Shown piece by piece: positions 1 through 7,980 of a stretch of DNA of 12,473 nt (the stretch's first letter is position 1; the number at the start of each line of letters is the position of its first letter). A model generated the notes under the pieces. It did not search any database, was not told where the DNA came from, and saw nothing but the letters and a program-made list of their open reading frames with translations. Both the position numbers and the translations under genes were made by a program. Where the stretch lies: contig CAMLJY010000121.1 of assembly GCA_946480465.1 (NCBI GenBank), positions 1 through 12,473 on the forward strand, in the 5' to 3' direction. The DNA is from an uncultured Burkholderiales bacterium. GTDB taxonomy: Bacteria > Pseudomonadota > Gammaproteobacteria > Burkholderiales > Burkholderiaceae.

Positions 1-345
1 TGCACCCTCTATGGCATCCCCAACTGCGACACCGTCAAGAAGGCCCGCGCCTGGCTGGCCGAGCATGGTGTCGCGCACCAGTTCCACGACTTCAAGAAGG
101 CCGGCGTGCCGGCTGATCGCCTGCAGGCCTGGCTCGCGGGCGCCGGCTGGGAGCGGCTGCTGAACCGGCAGGGCACCACCTGGCGCAAGCTGGACGAGGC
201 CACCCGCGCGGCGGTGACCGGCGCGGACAGCGCCGCCGCGCTGATGCAGGCGCAGCCCAGCGTCATCAAGCGCCCGGTCGTCGAATGGGCCGACGGCGGC
301 CTCACCGTCGGCTTCGATCCGGCTGAATTCGCCCGGCGGCGCTGA
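1..345 (+). CDS. ArsC/Spx-like thiol reductase (YffB type), 5' end missing
   Basis: The reading frame is open from base 1 and ends at TGA 343-345, giving 114 residues; only a few N-terminal residues should be missing, because this family is about 115-120 residues long. The thioredoxin-fold opening TLYGIPNCDTVKKAR is visible, with the single active-site Cys at visible residue 9. A conserved IKRPV segment follows near residue 87, carrying the Arg that positions the substrate thiolate in ArsC-like proteins. Family knowledge: ArsC-fold proteins with a lone Cys and the CDTVKKAR signature belong to the YffB subgroup, thought to act as glutathione-dependent thiol reductases in the cytoplasm; arsenate reduction is not established for them. 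No ars genes are nearby. The family call is secure; the physiological substrate is unknown. Confidence 0.9.
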   Translation, partial: CTLYGIPNCDTVKKARAWLAEHGVAHQFHDFKKAGVPADRLQAWLAGAGWERLLNRQGTTWRKLDEATRAAVTGADSAAALMQAQPSVIKRPVVEWADGGLTVGFDPAEFARRR

Positions 346-358
346 GCAGCGCTGACCG

Positions 359-380
359 GGACCCCGCGTTCCGGGGGGTC
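359..380 (+). terminator. GC-rich stem-loop after the ArsC-like gene
   Basis: Fourteen bases after the stop codon, CCCCG 362-366 pairs with CGGGG 372-376 around a 5-base loop. The stem can be lengthened by an outer G-A/T-C pair across a 2-base bulge. There is no T-run after it, so it is a weak candidate for an intrinsic terminator; such U-poor hairpins are common in very GC-rich genomes. Confidence 0.3.
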
Positions 381-432
381 AAGGCCGGGGGCCCGGCGGC
401 CGATAGAAGGTCGACCACTCCGGAGCCGTCCC

Positions 433-1155
433 TTGAACCGAGCCCCCGCCTTCGTCCGCCGCGCATTGGCCATCGGCACCGCCGCGGTGGCGTTTGCCTC
501 CGTCCCAGCCGCGGCCAGCATCGTCACGATGCACACCCGCCATTCGGACCTGGGCGCGCCCGACCTGGGCAGCGCGGCGGCCAACGCGGCCTACTACCGC
601 GACAACGTCAGCGCCGCGATCGCCACCGCGCCCGGCGTCGGCCACTGCGATGCCGCCCCGGACGCGTTCACGCTGCTGTCCAACCAGCTGGTCTGCGGCG
701 GCCCGGCCAGCAACGTCGCCTACGGCTTCTTCGTCGATTTCGACGTCACCGCCGCCCAGGGCGCCGATTTCAGCCTGCGCATGGGGCCGGACTTCGGCCG
801 CGGCGGCGCGCTGTTCCTCGACGGCGCGCTGCTGGCGGTGCGCACCAGCGACATGTGGTGGGCCGGCGGCTACGGCAACGCCGCGCAGGTGTTCCAGTCG
901 ATCGGCCTGGTGCTGAACGCCGGCCACCACCAGCTGGCGCTGTACGGCCTGGAAGGCTGCTGCGACGGCTGGCAGCAGGGCCAGTACCGCCTCGGCAGCG
1001 GCGGCGAATGGACCACCTTCGCATCCGGCGATGCGCTGCAGCCCAGCCTGGCCGCCGCCGTGGCGGAGCCGGCCACGCTGGCGCTGGTGCTGGGCGCGCT
1101 CGGCGCGCTGGCGTGGCGCGCCGCGCGCCGCACGGCACCTGCGCGACGGCCCTGA
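433..1155 (+). CDS. Secreted PEP-CTERM sorting-domain protein with a CCDG motif
   Basis: A 240-residue protein. The start is TTG 433, chosen because GGAG at 422-425 lies 7 bases upstream and the frame then begins with a clear signal peptide (basic FVRRA, hydrophobic core, cleavage near residue 28 after AAA). The C-terminus has the three-part PEP-CTERM signal: AEPATLAL at residues 211-218, a hydrophobic span to about 228, then an Arg-rich tail. Known for such proteins: export through Sec, then processing by exosortase (EpsH/XrtA type), usually linked to exopolysaccharide and cell-surface assembly. The body has paired cysteines (C72/C88 and C176-C177 in GLEGCCDGW), probably disulfide-bonded, and resembles PEP-CTERM subfamilies with a CCxG motif. 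No exosortase gene is in the window. The gene stands alone, and its molecular role is unknown. Confidence 0.85.
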   Translation: MNRAPAFVRRALAIGTAAVAFASVPAAASIVTMHTRHSDLGAPDLGSAAANAAYYRDNVSAAIATAPGVGHCDAAPDAFTLLSNQLVCGGPASNVAYGFFVDFDVTAAQGADFSLRMGPDFGRGGALFLDGALLAVRTSDMWWAGGYGNAAQVFQSIGLVLNAGHHQLALYGLEGCCDGWQQGQYRLGSGGEWTTFASGDALQPSLAAAVAEPATLALVLGALGALAWRAARRTAPARRP

Positions 1156-1171
1156 ACGCCGGCGCCGCCCG

Positions 1172-1202
1172 GGATCGGCCCGTTTCCAGCCGGCGCCGAT
1201 CC
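1172..1202. terminator. Hairpin between convergent genes (PEP-CTERM gene and kup)
   Basis: GGATCGGC 1172-1179 and GCCGATCC 1195-1202 form a perfect 8-bp stem with a 15-base loop, 17 bases after the stop of the PEP-CTERM gene and about 70 bases beyond the end of kup on the other strand. There is no T-tract on either side. The position suggests a shared terminator, but the sequence alone is weak support. Confidence 0.3.
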
Positions 1203-1272
1203 GGTGAACGACCGCGTCCAAAGGCCCCCCGGCGGATGCCAGGTGGCGAGTCCCTATCGCACCAAAGACGCG

Positions 1273-3192
1273 TCACAAGGCGACCCGCGTGCCCAGCTCC
1301 ACCACCGCGTTGTCCGGCAGCCGGAAGTAGGCCGCCGCGCCGCTGGCCTGCCGGCTCATCGCCGCGAACAGCTGCTGCCGCCAGCGCGAGAGGCCGCCGC
1401 CGGCCGCGTCCGTGGTGGTGGGCACCAGGGTCTGGCGGCTCAGGAAGTAGCTGGTCTCGAAAGGCGGCACCACCAGGCCCTGGGACGCGCACAGCGGCCA
1501 GGCGCGCGGCACGTCAGGCGTTTCCATGAAGCCGTAGTGCAGCGTCACGCGCCAGAAGCCGTGGCCCAGCGGCTCGGCCTGCACGCGCTCGGCCTCGTCG
1601 ACCCAGGGCTGCTCATGGAAAGTGAGCGTCAGCAGCAGGTTCTGCGCATGCAGCACGCCGTTGTGCTTCAGGTTGTGCAGCAGCGCCTGCGGCACGGTGT
1701 CGGCTTCGCCGACCAGGTACACCGCAGTGCGCTCCACGCGCGGCGGCGGGTGGTCGGCCAGCTGCTCCAGGAAGGGGCGCAGCGCGAGGCCTTCCGCGCG
1801 CAGCGCCTGCATCAGCCGCTCGCGGCCACGCAACCAGGTGCTCATCATCGCGAACAGCAGCGCGCCCAGCGCCAGCGGGAACCAGCCGCCGTCGAAGAAC
1901 TTCACCGCGCAGCCGGCGATCAGCAGGCCGTCCAGTGCCAGGAAGAACAGCGTGGCGCCGATGGCCAGCGGCGCCGGCAGGCGCCAGCGGTGGCGCACGA
2001 CGACGTAGGTGAGCAGCGTCGTCACGGCCATGGTCAGCGTCACCGCGATGCCGTAGGCGCCGGCCAGGCTGGACGAGCTGCCGAAGGCCAGCACCGCCGC
2101 CACCACGCCGGCCAGCAGCACCCAGTTCACCGCTGGCATGTAGATCTGGCCTGCCTCGTGCGCCGAGGTATGGCGCAGTGACAGCCGCGGCAGGAAGCCG
2201 AGCTGAATGGCCTGGCGCGTCAGCGAATACGCGCCCGAGATCACGGCCTGCGAGGCGATGATCGCCGCCAGCGTTGCCAGCAGCACCGCGGGCACCAGCA
2301 GCGCGTCCGGGAACAGGCGGAAGAAGGGGTTCTCGATGGTGGTGGGCTCGCGCATCAGCAACGCGCCCTGGCCCAGGTAGTTCAGCGCCAGCGCCGGCAG
2401 CACCAGGCCGGTCCAGGCCAGGCGGATCGGCCGGCGGCCGAAGTGGCCCAGGTCGGCGTACAGCGCCTCGGCGCCGGTCAGCGCCAGCACCAGCGCGCCG
2501 ACCGCGGCGAAGACCATCCAGCCGCGCCCGGCCAGGAAGTGGAGGGCCGCGCGCGGGTCCAGCGCCGCCAAGATGGCCGGCTGCTGCGCGATCTGCACCA
2601 CGCCGGCCACGGCCAGCACGGCGAACCACAGCACGATCACCGGGCCGAAGAAGCGGCCGACCGTGGCGGTGCCGTGGCGCTGGAACAGGAACAGGCCCAG
2701 CAGCACCGCCAGCGCCAGCGGCAGCACCGCGGGCTTCAGCGCCGGCGTCACGACCTCCAGGCCCTCCATCGCGCCCAGCACCGAGATCGCCGGCGTGATG
2801 ATGCTGTCGCCATAGAACAGCGTGGCGCCGGCCATGCCCAGCAGCAACACGGCGTGGCGGCGGCCGCCGCGCGCGCTGTGCGCCGCCAGCGCGGCCAGCG
2901 CCAGCACGCCGCCTTCGCCGCGGTTGTCGGCGCGCAGCACCAGCAGCACGTACTTCAGCGTGACGACCAGCATCAGCGCCCAGAAGATCGCCGACACCGC
3001 GCCCACGACGTGCGCCGCGTCCAGCGGCACGCGGGTGGCCGGCGCAAAGATCTCCTTCATCGTGTACAGCGGGCTGGTGCCGATGTCGCCGTAGACGACG
3101 CCGATGGCGCCCAGCGTCAGCGCCGCCAGGCCGGGGCGCCCGCCGTCGGCGGCCGATGCGCCCGCGCCGGGGGAAAGGGTGGTGGTGTTCAT
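1273..3192 (-). CDS. kup: Kup low-affinity potassium uptake permease
   Basis: A 639-residue polytopic membrane protein, close to the usual 620-650 residues of Kup/HAK/KT proteins. The family signature [17 protein letters not shown] is at residues 31-47, followed by RADNRGEGG and, further on, [19 protein letters not shown]. About twelve hydrophobic segments lie between residues 22 and 460, and a hydrophilic cytoplasmic C-terminal domain follows. Known role: proton-coupled K+ import across the inner membrane. The ATG at 3192 is the only reasonable start: the next in-frame codon set upstream holds a TGA at 3217-3219, and no other start precedes the first membrane segment. No Shine-Dalgarno sequence is visible. 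It is the last gene of a minus-strand group after the KdpD-like kinase and kdpE, 155 bases downstream of kdpE. The same 11-bp repeat found before the kinase gene occurs 20-41 bases upstream of its start. Confidence 0.96.
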   Translation of the reverse strand: MNTTTLSPGAGASAADGGRPGLAALTLGAIGVVYGDIGTSPLYTMKEIFAPATRVPLDAAHVVGAVSAIFWALMLVVTLKYVLLVLRADNRGEGGVLALAALAAHSARGGRRHAVLLLGMAGATLFYGDSIITPAISVLGAMEGLEVVTPALKPAVLPLALAVLLGLFLFQRHGTATVGRFFGPVIVLWFAVLAVAGVVQIAQQPAILAALDPRAALHFLAGRGWMVFAAVGALVLALTGAEALYADLGHFGRRPIRLAWTGLVLPALALNYLGQGALLMREPTTIENPFFRLFPDALLVPAVLLATLAAIIASQAVISGAYSLTRQAIQLGFLPRLSLRHTSAHEAGQIYMPAVNWVLLAGVVAAVLAFGSSSSLAGAYGIAVTLTMAVTTLLTYVVVRHRWRLPAPLAIGATLFFLALDGLLIAGCAVKFFDGGWFPLALGALLFAMMSTWLRGRERLMQALRAEGLALRPFLEQLADHPPPRVERTAVYLVGEADTVPQALLHNLKHNGVLHAQNLLLTLTFHEQPWVDEAERVQAEPLGHGFWRVTLHYGFMETPDVPRAWPLCASQGLVVPPFETSYFLSRQTLVPTTTDAAGGGLSRWRQQLFAAMSRQASGAAAYFRLPDNAVVELGTRVAL

Positions 3193-3198
3193 GATCGC

Positions 3199-3204
3199 AG
3201 CGTG
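3199..3204 (-). promoter_or_regulatory. Possible -10 element for a leaderless kup transcript
   Basis: On the coding strand CACGCT begins 7 bases after the last operator unit and ends 6 bases before the ATG. It keeps only the A at position 2 and the T at position 6 of a -10 hexamer. It is proposed only because the operator leaves no other room for a promoter between itself and the start codon. Confidence 0.2.
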
Positions 3205-3211
3205 CGGGCCG

Positions 3212-3233
3212 CCGCATCAGGAACGCATAAGGG
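3212..3233 (-). promoter_or_regulatory. Two-unit 11-bp direct repeat, candidate KdpE operator of kup
   Basis: On the coding (minus) strand the units are CCCTTATGCGT (3233-3223) and TCCTGATGCGG (3222-3212), directly adjacent and in the same orientation. Both match the CCCTGATGCGG unit repeated before the kinase gene. OmpR/PhoB-family regulators, to which KdpE belongs, typically bind tandem direct repeats with an 11-bp period. The pair ends 19 bases before the kup ATG. Binding by KdpE is inferred, not shown. Confidence 0.6.
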
Positions 3234-3347
3234 CGGCGCGGCGCGCTTGCCTTGGCAGGCCGCGCCGGCCGGGCAAGTCCCGGGGCGATGCGGGCCGCGC
3301 GCGCCCCTGCACAGTGCGTTGCGAGGCCGCGTGCCGCGGGTCGGCCC

Positions 3348-4051
<704 letters not shown>

Positions 4052-4055
<4 letters not shown>

Positions 4056-5824
4056 CGCGAGGCTGCCTCGGGCAGGGCCTGCGGCGGCGCTTCCACCGCC
4101 AGCGCGAACTCGAAGCTCGCGCCGCCATGGCCGCGCGGCCGCAGCCGCAGCTCGCTGCCATGGGCGCGGGCGATGGCGCGGCACACCGCCAGGCCGACGC
4201 CGGCGCCGGCGCGGCCGGCATCGGCGGCCGCGGCCTCGCAGGCGACGCTGGCCGCGCTGGCCGCGCTGGCCGCGCTGGCCGCGCTGGCTGGCGCGCTGGC
4301 AGCACCGGCGGCACTGGCGGCACTGGCGGCACTGGCGGCACTGGCGGCACTGGCGGACGCGCCGGCGGCCAACCGTGCCATGGCCCGCTCGCTCCGGTCC
4401 GCACCCGGGGCGTGATTCATGGGCGGCGCGCCTGCGTCCGGCCTGGCGCGCTGGAAGGCATCGAAAATGCGTTCGCGCCAGGCCGGCGGCACGCCCGGGC
4501 CGCGATCGCGCACCGCGAACAACACCTCGCCGGGGCGGTGCCGCACGAGCAGCTCCACCGGCGCCTCGGCCGGGCTGTACTTCAGGGCGTTGTCGACCAG
4601 GTTGTCCAGCAGCTGCGCGACCAGCAGCGGCTCGCAGCGCAGCAGCGGCAGGCCGGGTTCCAGGCGGGCGCGCACGCGGCGGCCGGGGTCGTGCGGGCGG
4701 ATGCGGTTCAGCACGGCGCCGATGATGTCCTCGGCCGACTCCCAGTCGCGCTGCAGCACCAGGCCGGGTGCGTCCAGCCGCGCCAGTTGCAGCGTGTTGT
4801 CGGCCAGGCGGCGCAGGCGCGTGGCCTCGTCGGCGATGCGGGCGGCCAGGGCCTGGCGACGCACCGGGTCCAGGCGCGCGTCCTGCGCCTGCAGCGTGCT
4901 GGCCGCACCGAGGATGGTGGCCAGCGGCGTGCGGAAGTCGTGCGAGATGGCGGCCAGCATCGCATTGCGCACCGCCTGCAGCTGGGCCTCATCGCGCGCG
5001 GCGGTCTCGGCGGCATGGATCTGCACGCGCTGCAGCGCCAGGCCCATCTGGTCGCACAGCGCCTGGGCGTGCAGCCGTTCCTCGTCCGCCACGGGCCCGG
5101 GTGCTGCCCGCGGCAGCAGCGCGGCGCCGAAGCAGGCCTCGCGCCCCCGCAGCGGCAGCACCCAGGCCGGCAGTTCATGGTGGCGGCCCGTGCCCGGCCC
5201 CATGGCCTGGCCCTGGCGCAGGCAGTGCCACAGCGCGACCTGCTGGTCGGCATCGGCCGGGCCCAGGCGGATCGCCGCCGCATCGTCGCGCCGGGGCGGC
5301 AGTGCGCCGGTCAGCAGCAGCAGCGTGGCCGTCGCGCCGGCCAGCTCGCCCAGTGCCGCCTGCAGCTGCGCGGCATGGGCCAGCGGCGCCTGCGCGTCGC
5401 GCAGCGCATCGCCCAGGCGGCGCAGCTGCTCCGCGCGGTGGCGGTGGCGCTGCGCTTCCTCGGTGCGGTGGCGCTGCAGCGCCATCAGGCCGGCGACGAT
5501 CCAGCTCAAGGCCAGCATGCCGCCCAGCAGCAGCAGGTGCTGCGGGCCCTCGACCTGCAGGCTGCCGCGGGGCGGGACGAAGCGCCAGTTGAAGGCCAGC
5601 ACCGCGAGCGCCGTGGCCGCCAGCGCCGCCGGCACCGGCAGCCACAGGCTGGCCAGCGCCGAAGCCAGCACCGGCAGCATCGCCAGGTTGGCCAGGTCGA
5701 CGCGGCCGTCCAGCGCCAGCATCGCCGCCCAGGCCGCGGCCCAGGTGGCCAGGGCCAGCAGGGGCCGGCTCAGCCGCTGCGCCGCGCCGGCGGGGAGGGC
5801 AGGGGATTCGTTCACGCGCCGCAC
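4052..5824 (-). CDS. Short KdpD-like sensor histidine kinase with an Ala/Ser insertion in the ATP-lid
   Basis: A 590-residue inner-membrane kinase (numbering from GTG 5824). Residues 21-117 hold four closely spaced membrane segments with the FNWRFVPPRGSLQV turn typical of the DUF4118 region of KdpD. A GAF-like segment (about 145-265) follows, then HisKA with phospho-acceptor H295 in SHDFRTP, and HATPase_c with the N box (N408, N412 in LLDNLVDNALKYSP), G1 DRGPGV (440-445), F box FDAF (454-457) and G2 GAGVGLAV (540-547). The roughly 370-residue N-terminal KdpD domain with its Walker motif and USP part is absent. Between F box and G2 are about 82 residues, several times the usual spacing, dominated by Ala-Ala-Ser repeats. 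The start may be GTG 5815 instead, which would match the promoter geometry seen at kup; neither has a Shine-Dalgarno. The stop overlaps kdpE by 4 bases. It probably phosphorylates that regulator. Confidence 0.9.
4247..4282. repeat. 9-bp tandem array A (four perfect units of GCTGGCCGC)
   Basis: Four perfect consecutive copies at 4247-4255, 4256-4264, 4265-4273 and 4274-4282, with a degenerate fifth copy running to about 4291. Read on the coding (minus) strand the unit is GCGGCCAGC and encodes Ala-Ala-Ser. It lies within residues 515-526 of the KdpD-like kinase. The unit length keeps the frame, so copy-number changes would only lengthen or shorten the loop. Confidence 0.95.
4304..4357. repeat. 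9-bp tandem array B (six units of ACTGGCGGC)
   Basis: Four perfect copies at 4313-4348, flanked by one copy with a single change (4304-4312) and one with a final-base change (4349-4357). The coding-strand unit GCCGCCAGT also encodes Ala-Ala-Ser, but with different codons from array A, which starts about 20 bases away. The two arrays therefore seem to be separate expansions that give the same peptide repeat. Confidence 0.95.
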
Positions 5825-5828
5825 GGTA
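5823..5828 (-). promoter_or_regulatory. Possible extended -10 element of the kinase gene
   Basis: On the coding strand TGCTACCGT contains a TG-N extension and the hexamer TACCGT (5828-5823). It begins 7 bases after the last, degenerate operator unit, the same gap as at kup, and would place the transcription start at about 5815-5816. That coincides with the alternative GTG start at 5815. It is suggestive only; the hexamer is weak. Confidence 0.25.
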
Positions 5829-5835
5829 GCAGCGC

Positions 5836-5912
5836 GGGCGTCAGGACCGCATCAGGGTCGCATCAGGGCCGCATCCGGGCCGCATCAGGGCCGCTTGGAG
5901 GCGGCATCGGGG
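5836..5912 (-). promoter_or_regulatory. Array of 11-bp direct repeats upstream of the KdpD-like gene, candidate KdpE operator
   Basis: Seven contiguous 11-base windows in one phase: 5836-5846, 5847-5857, 5858-5868, 5869-5879, 5880-5890, 5891-5901 and 5902-5912. The second to fifth are near-identical (plus strand CCGCATCAGGG with one base changed in two of them), the first and last are degenerate, and the sixth is poor. On the coding strand the unit reads CCCTGATGCGG. An 11-bp period puts all units on one face of the helix, as for OmpR/PhoB-family operators. The matching pair before kup supports a common regulator, most simply the adjacent KdpE. The array also lies 147 bases before the divergent MFS gene and could influence it. 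Confidence 0.65.
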
Positions 5913-6058
5913 CAGCGTCCACGCCGCGCCCCGGCCCCCTGCATTCCTGCAGCGGCGCGCTGCCACCCTGCAGCGCGTGGGGGCAGCGCCAAGCCTTAGG
6001 ATCAGCCGCTTTCGCCGGGCAGTGGTCGGCCGGCCCATCGATTGCCCTCACGACTTGC

Positions 6059-7756
6059 ATGAGCTCCAGGCCCCCGTCCGGCACCGCCGCCGCTGATCCG
6101 GACTCCCCCGAACCCCCCGGCCCCGCGTCCACCGGCCCCAGCGCCGTTCCTGCGCTGCCGGTGCCCGCCGGCGGCGGCACGCACTCCATCTGGCACACGC
6201 TGCGCCACCCGGTCTTCCGCGGCATGTGGTTCGCCAGTGCCGCTTACTTCATTGGTAATGCCATGCAGGGCATGGCGGCGGCCTGGTTCATCGTCGAGCG
6301 CACCGGCTCCACCTTCCTCGCCGCGGCGGTGCAGACGGCGGTGTTCCTGCCGATGTTCGTGCTGGCGCTGCCCGCCGGCGTGCTGGCCGACACCACCGAC
6401 CGCCGCCGCCTGCAGCTGGGCACGCTGTACACGCAGGCGCTTGCGGTGGCGCTGCTGGCCGTGCTGGTGCTGGCGGACTGGGCGGGGCCGGCCACCATCC
6501 TCTTCTTCACCGCGCTGGCCGGCTGCTGCACGGCCATGCTGTCGCCGGCCTGGAATTCCGCCGTCGGCGAGATCCTGCCCCGCGAGGAGCTGCCGCAAGC
6601 CATCGTCGCGATGAGCATCGCCTACAACGCGGCGCGCGCGCTGGGGCCGGCGCTGGCGGGCGTGGTGTTCGCGTGGCTGGGCGGCGGCTGGGTGTTCGGG
6701 CTGGCGCTGGCGGGCACCTTGGCACTGGCCTTCGCGCTGCGCCGCTGGCCACCGCGCCCGCACCCGCCCAGCCGGCTGCCGGCCGAGCGCCTGTGGGGCG
6801 GCACGCTGGCGGGGCTGCGTTACGCGCGGCATTCGCACACCATCCTGGCGCAGCTGGTGCGCACGGCGGCCTACAGCGCGGCCGGCTCGGCGCTGTGGGC
6901 GCTGCTGCCGGTCATCGGCCAGCAACAGCTGGGGCTGGGCGCCTCGGGCTTCGGCCTGCTGATGGGCTGCCTGGGCGCCGGCGCGGTGGCGGTGGGCCTG
7001 GTGATCGGCCGCGTGCGCGCGCGGCTGGGCCTGGAGCGGCTGGTGATGATCGCCTGCCTGGTCTTCGCGGCGGTGATGCTGGTGGCCGCGTGGTCGCGCT
7101 GGCGGCTGCCGGTGTATGCGGCGCTGGTGGCCGGCGGCGCGGCGTGGATGGCGGTGATGTCCACCTTCAACACGGCCACGCAGACCAGCGCGCCGCCCTG
7201 GGTGCGTTCACGCGCGACGGCGCTGCACGTGCTGTCGGCGCTGGGTTCGTTCGCGATCGGCTCGTTCTTCTGGGGCATCGTCGCCGGCGTGGCCGGGCTG
7301 CAGCTGGCGCTGTGCCTGGCCACGGTGCTGATGCTGGGCGGCCTGCTGCTGGCCAAGCCCTTCCCGCTGCGCATGGGCGCCGAGCAGGACGTGACCCAGG
7401 CCCAGCCCGCGCCCTTCGAGAACCTGCTGGCCGGCGCCGAACCCGCGCCGGAGGCCGGCCCGGTGGCGGTGGAGTACGGCTACCGCATCCGCGAGGGCGA
7501 CACGGCGGCCTTCCTCGACACCATCGCGCTGCTGCGCGCGCCGCGGCAGCGCGACGGCGCCACCTTCTGGCGCGTCTACAAGGACCTGGGTGATCCGTCG
7601 CGCTACGTCGAGCGCTTCATCGTCACCAGCTGGGCCGACTACCTGCACCAGCGTTCCCGCGCGACGCTGGCGGACCAGGTGCTGGAAGAACGGGTGCGGG
7701 CCTTCTTGCTCAAGGGTGAATCGGTGACCACGCAGCACTACATCGCGGAGCGCTGA
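6059..7756 (+). CDS. MFS_3/EntS-type exporter fused to a C-terminal ABM-like domain
   Basis: A 565-residue protein. The ATG at 6059 is the only good start: the frame is open far upstream but runs antisense to the kinase genes there, and the next Met lies in the first membrane segment. Residues 1-45 are a Pro/Ala-rich cytoplasmic tail. Residues about 50-440 form a twelve-helix major facilitator unit with a motif-A-like loop GVLADTTDRRR (107-117) and PAWNSAVGEILPREELPQA, typical of the MFS_3 (transmembrane secretion effector, EntS-like) family, which exports small molecules such as siderophores. Residues about 471-565 form a soluble domain (VEYGYRIREGD, ATFWRVYKD, RYVERFIVTSWADYL) resembling a dimeric alpha/beta barrel of the antibiotic-biosynthesis-monooxygenase fold. 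This fusion is known among MFS_3 proteins, but its purpose is not. No biosynthesis genes are adjacent, so the substrate is unknown. It stands alone, with a hairpin just after its stop. Confidence 0.9.
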   Translation: MSSRPPSGTAAADPDSPEPPGPASTGPSAVPALPVPAGGGTHSIWHTLRHPVFRGMWFASAAYFIGNAMQGMAAAWFIVERTGSTFLAAAVQTAVFLPMFVLALPAGVLADTTDRRRLQLGTLYTQALAVALLAVLVLADWAGPATILFFTALAGCCTAMLSPAWNSAVGEILPREELPQAIVAMSIAYNAARALGPALAGVVFAWLGGGWVFGLALAGTLALAFALRRWPPRPHPPSRLPAERLWGGTLAGLRYARHSHTILAQLVRTAAYSAAGSALWALLPVIGQQQLGLGASGFGLLMGCLGAGAVAVGLVIGRVRARLGLERLVMIACLVFAAVMLVAAWSRWRLPVYAALVAGGAAWMAVMSTFNTATQTSAPPWVRSRATALHVLSALGSFAIGSFFWGIVAGVAGLQLALCLATVLMLGGLLLAKPFPLRMGAEQDVTQAQPAPFENLLAGAEPAPEAGPVAVEYGYRIREGDTAAFLDTIALLRAPRQRDGATFWRVYKDLGDPSRYVERFIVTSWADYLHQRSRATLADQVLEERVRAFLLKGESVTTQHYIAER

Positions 7757-7757
7757 C

Positions 7758-7782
7758 CGCCCGCGTGCCCGGCGCGCGGGCG
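7758..7782 (+). terminator. Stem-loop directly after the MFS gene
   Basis: CGCCCGCG 7758-7765 and CGCGGGCG 7775-7782 form a perfect 8-bp stem with a 9-base loop starting 2 bases after the stop codon. There is no following T-run. The position favours a transcription terminator or a 3'-end stabilising hairpin. Confidence 0.4.
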
Positions 7783-7856
7783 TGCGGCCCTGCCCGGCGC
7801 TGCGGGCGTTCCCTGGGTGGGGATGCCGCCTCTTTCGTCTGCTGGCACCGCGTCAT

Positions 7857-7891
7857 GCTCGCGCCCCGCAATGGGAAGTGCGGGGCCGAGC
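7857..7891. terminator. Strong hairpin in the convergent gap, possible bidirectional terminator
   Basis: GCTCGCGCCCCGCA (7857-7870) pairs with TGCGGGGCCGAGC (7879-7891) over 13 base pairs with one bulged C and an 8-base loop. It is the most stable-looking hairpin in any gap of this window and lies midway between two converging genes. Neither strand shows a T-tract after it. Confidence 0.45.
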
Positions 7892-7980
7892 AGGTCCTCG
7901 GCGCAAACGGCCAACCGATTTGGCCCTTGAACCCGAAGCGGCATGGCCCTCGAAAGGGTTGATTCAAGTCCGGCCGGGTT

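Noticed and set aside
1..345. Calling the first gene an arsenate reductase
   Set aside because: The CDTVKKAR signature and lone cysteine indicate the YffB subgroup, and no arsenic-resistance genes are adjacent.
4056..4184. A 43-residue N-terminal extension of kdpE
   Set aside because: It overlaps the kinase C-terminus, has Arg/Ala-rich shadow composition and precedes the normal receiver start. The ATGA overlap at 4052-4055 explains the true start.
4247..4357. Tandem repeats considered as a CRISPR array
   Set aside because: The units are 9 bp with no spacers, lie inside a coding sequence and preserve the frame.
5836..5912. 11-bp repeats considered as CRISPR, an iteron-type origin or a REP element
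   Set aside because: There are no spacers, no replication gene and no hairpin-forming symmetry. The same unit before kup, together with the neighbouring regulator, makes an operator the simpler reading.
5997..6002. TAGGAT as a -10 box for the MFS gene
   Set aside because: No -35 element at the expected distance. A four-of-six match is common by chance in 230 bases.
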